Positions 60,268 through 64,000 of a stretch of 64,000 bases of DNA are shown here, piece by piece. How positions within the stretch are numbered: position 1 is the first letter of the stretch; each line of letters begins with the position of its first letter. Below the pieces are notes generated by a model. That model was not told where the DNA came from and searched no databases. It saw nothing but the letters and a program-made list of their open reading frames with translations. This DNA is from Stomorhina lunata. Lineage: Eukaryota; Arthropoda; Insecta; Diptera; Rhiniidae. The stretch spans positions 24,028,724 to 24,092,723 of the forward strand of contig OW121741.1 of assembly GCA_933228675.1 (NCBI GenBank), given 5' to 3'. The position numbers and the translations under genes were made by a program.

Positions 60268-62127
60268 AAAAAAAAAACATGTAAGAGTGTTATATTCGGC
60301 TGTGCCGAATCTTATATACCCACCATCAAGTTGTGTTAAATTTAGAAACATATCTCATATATCTACAAGGGTGCAGCTATTTCAAAATCTGCACCAAAAC
60401 TGGAAAAATCGCTAAGCTAATTGTTATTGTTGGTAAAACCTTTGGACTAAATTCGGTTGCCGTAGCTTTATAGTTCACCATTTAAAAATATTTTAGTGGT
60501 TTCCCCAGTATTTACTTTGATCAAAATTCGGTCTCATAACCGGGTATAGTTTTACATTAATAAGTTGTTAAGTACTTTTCGTTGTGATTAATATGTAGTT
60601 AGGCTAAACACGTTAATAGTAATATGACAGGTCCATATATTTCGTCATGAGTTCCTAATGCATTCATCATATATAAAGTCTGGGCTGAACATTGATTGAT
60701 GCCTATATAATTTCATATATGAATGTACCTTCAAATCAAATCTTTTTGATTGTAGATATAAAGAGGGGATGTTATATATATAAGAATTATAGCCAAATGT
60801 TGACCGATTGTAACAAAATTTTACACACTGGCTGGTATATATAGAGAGCTTATTCTTGCAAAATTTAGTGGCCATAGCTATCATAGTTTCTTATTTAATA
60901 GCTTTCAACTGGCCTTTGCTAAAATTTTTGGTTTTCGTGAGTGTTTTTTATATGAAAGCTAAAGTCAAATATGGACTGATTCCTATAAAATTTGATAAAC
61001 TGATCAAAAATTGCATAAAACTTCCCTATTTTAAATTTAATCGTCATAGCTATTACAATTGTATTCAATTTATCAGCATTAATGTGTTTCCCGGGGCGGG
61101 GTTATATGGGAGCTCTAACTAAATTTGAACCGATTTTGTCCATTTTCAACACACATCTTTTTCAAGATATCCAAAATACTTTTGTAAAATTTTGTCCCTC
61201 TAGCTCTTTTCGTTAAGGCGCTATCGTGCTTTTATCTGACGGACAGACGGACATAAACAACCTTTTCTTTATGTATTTTTGTGTTTCCATAAGTTTTTTA
61301 TATGGGAGCTATGGTCAAATGGTGATCGATTGTAACAAAATTTTGCACACTGACTGGCATTGACATAAGACTTCCTTGCGCTTAATTTAGTCTTACTAGC
61401 TCTTGTAGTTAAGGAGCTATTGCGCTTTTCTCTGACGGAAAGACGGACATAAACCCCCTTTTCTTTTTGTATTTTTGTGTTTCCGTAAGTTTTTTATATG
61501 GGAGCTATGGACAAATAGTAACCGATTGGAACAAAATTTTGCACACTGACTGGCATTCACATAAAACTTCCTTTTGTAAAATTTTGCTGCTATAGCCTAT
61601 TTCGTTTAGGCGCTATCGCGCTTTAATCTGACGGACAGACGGACATAAACCGTCTTTTCTTTTTGTATTTTTGCGTTTCCATAAGTTTTTTATATGGGAG
61701 CTATGGTCAAATGGTGACCGCTTGTGGCAAAATTTCGCACACTAGTTGGCATTGACATAAGACCTCCTCGTGCTAAATTTAGTGGTTATATCTGTTATAG
61801 TTTTAGATTTATTGGCATTTAAGTGTATTTTAGGTGAAATTTTGGTTGTTTCCGTAAGTTTTTTGTATGGGAGCTATGACTAAATGTCAACCGATTTTGA
61901 TGAAATTTTATATGCTGCCTAGGGTAGCAAATTTTATCGTCATAGCTATTATAGTTTGTCATTTATTAGCAAATAAGCGATTAGCGTAGGCGACGTTATA
62001 CTGGAGGTATGCTCAAATGTTAACCGATTTTGCCCAATTTCAATACCAACATTTTCTCAGATATAAAGAATATTTTTACTAAGTTTCAGTGAGCTAGCTC
62101 CTTTCGTTTAAGCGTTATCGTGATTTC

Positions 62128-62183
<56 letters not shown>

Positions 62184-62184
62184 A

Positions 62185-62230
<46 letters not shown>

Positions 62231-62379
62231 GGACAGACGGACATCGCTCAATCGTCTTAGAATTTCATAAGGATTCAAAATATATATCGTTTTTGATTTT
62301 TGAGCCAATATTAAGAAAATTACAAACGGGATGACAATCTCAATATACCCCCCATTCTTTTTGAAGGTGGGTATAAAAA
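60268..62379 (-). mobile_element. Family-2 dipteran repeat, full length
   Basis: On the minus strand it begins TTTTTATACCCACC (62379), has GGGGGGTAT and CCCGTTTGTAAT, and the GTCY microsatellite. It ends GGTGGGTATATAAG, then the hairpin ATTCGGC ACA GCCGAAT and a tail CTCTTACATGTTTTT (60268). The middle has three blocks about 195 bp apart (61233, 61427, 61623), each with CTGACGGA(C/A)AGACGGACATAAA. No coding frame. Confidence 0.9.
62129..62244. repeat. (GACA)n microsatellite within family 2
   Basis: About 115 bp of GACA/AACA units, ending in GACGGACAGACGGACATCG. The family-2 copy at 23.98 kb has only about 28 bp here. The minus-strand frame of alternating SVCL repeats is an artefact of this run. 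Confidence 0.95.
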
Positions 62380-63429
62380 TATGCTTACAATTTTAATGTT
62401 GTAAAATTATTTCCGCAACATTTTACATGGCGTAAATTGTTTTCTGTACATACAAATTATTTTTAATTAAAACACTGCCACCAGTTATTATGCTAAAATA
62501 TTTAATGTATTTAAGGGCTTAATATCGGAGGCTCCTGCAGCTTTTAACTTAAAATGCTAATTATTTATGTCCAGGAAATGTAGAAAATCAAGCTGGTATT
62601 TCAACAGGTTTCTTTCTGGTGGTAGTTTAAATATTTTTACTATATTAAGTTTAAAATAAATTGAAAAATTAATTTTGTTTGCATAAAAAAATATAATGAT
62701 TAATGTTGCACATTTGACCGAAATATGTCAGGTTTCAACACATGGTTTTACATTTTTGAAAAAAGTGGTTGGGAAATTATTTGAAGAAGTTTATCTTTTT
62801 TTTTAAACATCATATATTTAATATCTTATCTGCTTTTTTCTAGCCCTAACAAACGAAAACGGACTAAGCCTGAACTGATATTTCTTTAAAGACCTAGGCA
62901 ATCAGACTGATGTTATTATCCGATGCTGCAGCCTAAATTTGCATCTGTTAGAAATGACAGAAAGTTCTTCGAAATAAGTTTAACACTAAAAGACTAGAAG
63001 ATCGCATATTAGAACCCGTTGAAGTCGCAGATTTAAGATATTATAAAAAAAGTCTACCAGAAGAAATTGAACACCTATATAGTAGACAATGCCATGAGAG
63101 ATACCTACCTTAAACAAAAAATTTAGTAATCAAGGTAGTATAAAAACTCTTAGGATTATGTCTGTGAAGCCATGGATTATGGATATTGGATCTTATAAAT
63201 CATCGAACAAAGTCAAAGAGTAGCGTAATTTGTTCCAAAACAAGGACAGCTATAGCTTAATCTCAACACCCAATTGGACAAAATGAAAAAAACAAGTTCA
63301 AGAATGAAAAAGAAACCGTAGAGCACGCAAATAATAGATCACTTCAAGCAACATCAGATACCCGAGATCAATTTCGAACAGTGCGGAATATCTGGGTTAA
63401 ACAGGCAGCCCATATCATCAAGAGAATAA
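62380..63429. other. Unassigned, possibly decayed transposon
   Basis: From 63200 the reading gives short coding-like bits (DSYSLISTPNWT) but no domain. Confidence 0.35.
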
Positions 63430-63540
63430 TATGTGCCACCTAAACTTGGATTTAGAAAAATGCACGGCAAAACCATAGCATTAACCGCCATTACCACTTA
63501 GATCATACAAAGCTTGAGCAAGCACTGAGAATTATAATAC
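63430..63540 (+). pseudogene. Possible LINE RT fragment
   Basis: PPKLGFRKMHGKTIALTAIT resembles RT motif 2a (QxGFRxxxST..AL) of jockey/CR1-like elements. Too short and decayed for more. Confidence 0.4.
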
Positions 63541-63615
63541 ACGTTCATTTATAGTGAATGGTAAATCTCGAGGCGAATTCAACCATACCATACCAAATAT
63601 ATAATGTATATTTTA

Positions 63616-63936
63616 CGTTGATGGTCGTGAGTTCGAGTCGGGCTTAGGTTCATATCATAAATTATTTTTCGTAATTTATGATTTTAGGAATACTGAAAAA
63701 ACTATGTGACACTGTGGAATGCTTAGCAGTGTGGAACTACTGACATCTAACAGTTGGTGACACAGTGTACTGGGGAAGTCCGTAGCGGGACAGAAAATGC
63801 AGCATTCCACACTGCTAAGTGTCACATAGATTTTTCAGTATTCCTAAAATTTATTCATCTAATTTCAAAATCATATATTAAAAAAAATAATTTATGATAT
63901 GAACCAAAGCCCGACTCGAACTCACGACCATCAACG
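63616..63936. mobile_element. 321-bp foldback element with B-box-like arms
   Basis: CGTTGATGGTCGTGAGTTCG at the left end is exactly inverted at the right end. AGTCGGGCTT, GGTTCATATCATAAATTA, AGGAATACTGAAAAA and CTATGTGACAC follow in both arms. The right arm is about 35 bp longer. GAGTTCGAGTC in both arms looks like a tRNA B box. The loop is about 60 bp. Confidence 0.9.
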
Positions 63937-64000
63937 AAAAATATTTTTATCGTAAATTTTTATATAGAAAATTTTTTTATCGAAAATTTTTCTATTAAAA
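63937..64000. repeat. Start of another satellite-like array (cut by window end)
   Basis: Two units of the TTTTTTTATCGAAAA and TTTTTCTATTAAAA type, as in the 30-bp array, beginning directly after the foldback arm. Confidence 0.75.

Noticed and set aside
62108..62308. Open frame of alternating SVCL repeats
   Set aside because: Translation of the (GACA)n microsatellite.

Overview
This is non-coding, strongly A/T-rich nuclear DNA from an insect, most likely a calyptrate fly (blowfly or house-fly relative). The inference rests on three things: many copies of dipteran repeats that start TTTTTATACCC and carry (GTCY)n microsatellites, mariner relics, and insect-type non-LTR retrotransposon (LINE) debris. 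I found no convincing host protein gene, no functional tRNA or rRNA gene and no CRISPR. Long open frames are either inside tandem repeats or inside decayed transposons. The window reads like deep intergenic or intronic sequence, or repeat-rich heterochromatin.

Layout. 1-2 kb: a scrambled segmental duplication carrying two copies of a dipteran repeat start. 3.8-4.65 kb: inverted repeats and a broken mariner transposase. 5.4-6.1 kb: a full-length family-1 repeat. 8.25 kb: a LINE C-terminal tail. 9-12 kb: minus-strand LINE debris (endonuclease and C-terminus, reverse transcriptase missing). 13.06-15.42 kb: a LINE reverse transcriptase split by a 1.1-kb inverted-repeat element that itself contains a family-1 copy. 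17.5-21.5 kb: a 30-bp satellite with an internal 1.5-kb duplication. 23.4-25.3 kb: a family-2 repeat interrupted by a 435-bp element with an 8-bp target duplication, then a tRNA-like repeat. 25.4-26.5 kb: jockey-like LINE. 27.3-28.1 kb: family-1. 28.5-31.3 kb: two inverted-repeat elements. 32.1-33.8 kb: a solo LTR holding a hAT-like element, which holds a third element. 34.8-36.7 kb: family-1 split by a decayed mariner-superfamily element. 37.6-39.15 kb: LINE RT/RNase H/zinc-knuckle tail. 41.6-42.6, 46.7-47.4 and 50.0-50.8 kb: family-1 copies. 43.85-46.05 kb: LINE endonuclease and C-terminus around a minisatellite. 47.7-48.6 kb: foldback element. 51.1-54.3 kb: 28-bp satellite. 56.5-57.8 kb: 31-bp satellite. 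58.5-59.0 kb: second solo LTR. 60.3-62.4 kb: family-2 repeat with a large (GACA)n expansion. 63.6-64.0 kb: a foldback next to the start of another satellite-like array.

The most coherent unexplained signal is that the three satellites, with different unit lengths (28, 30 and 31 bp), all look like dimers of one 14-16 bp half-unit: a T-tract, a short core such as CTATAG or CGATAG, then an A-tract. The second is that two otherwise different dispersed repeat families share the same end architecture. All protein family calls are from reading translations by eye; no search was run.
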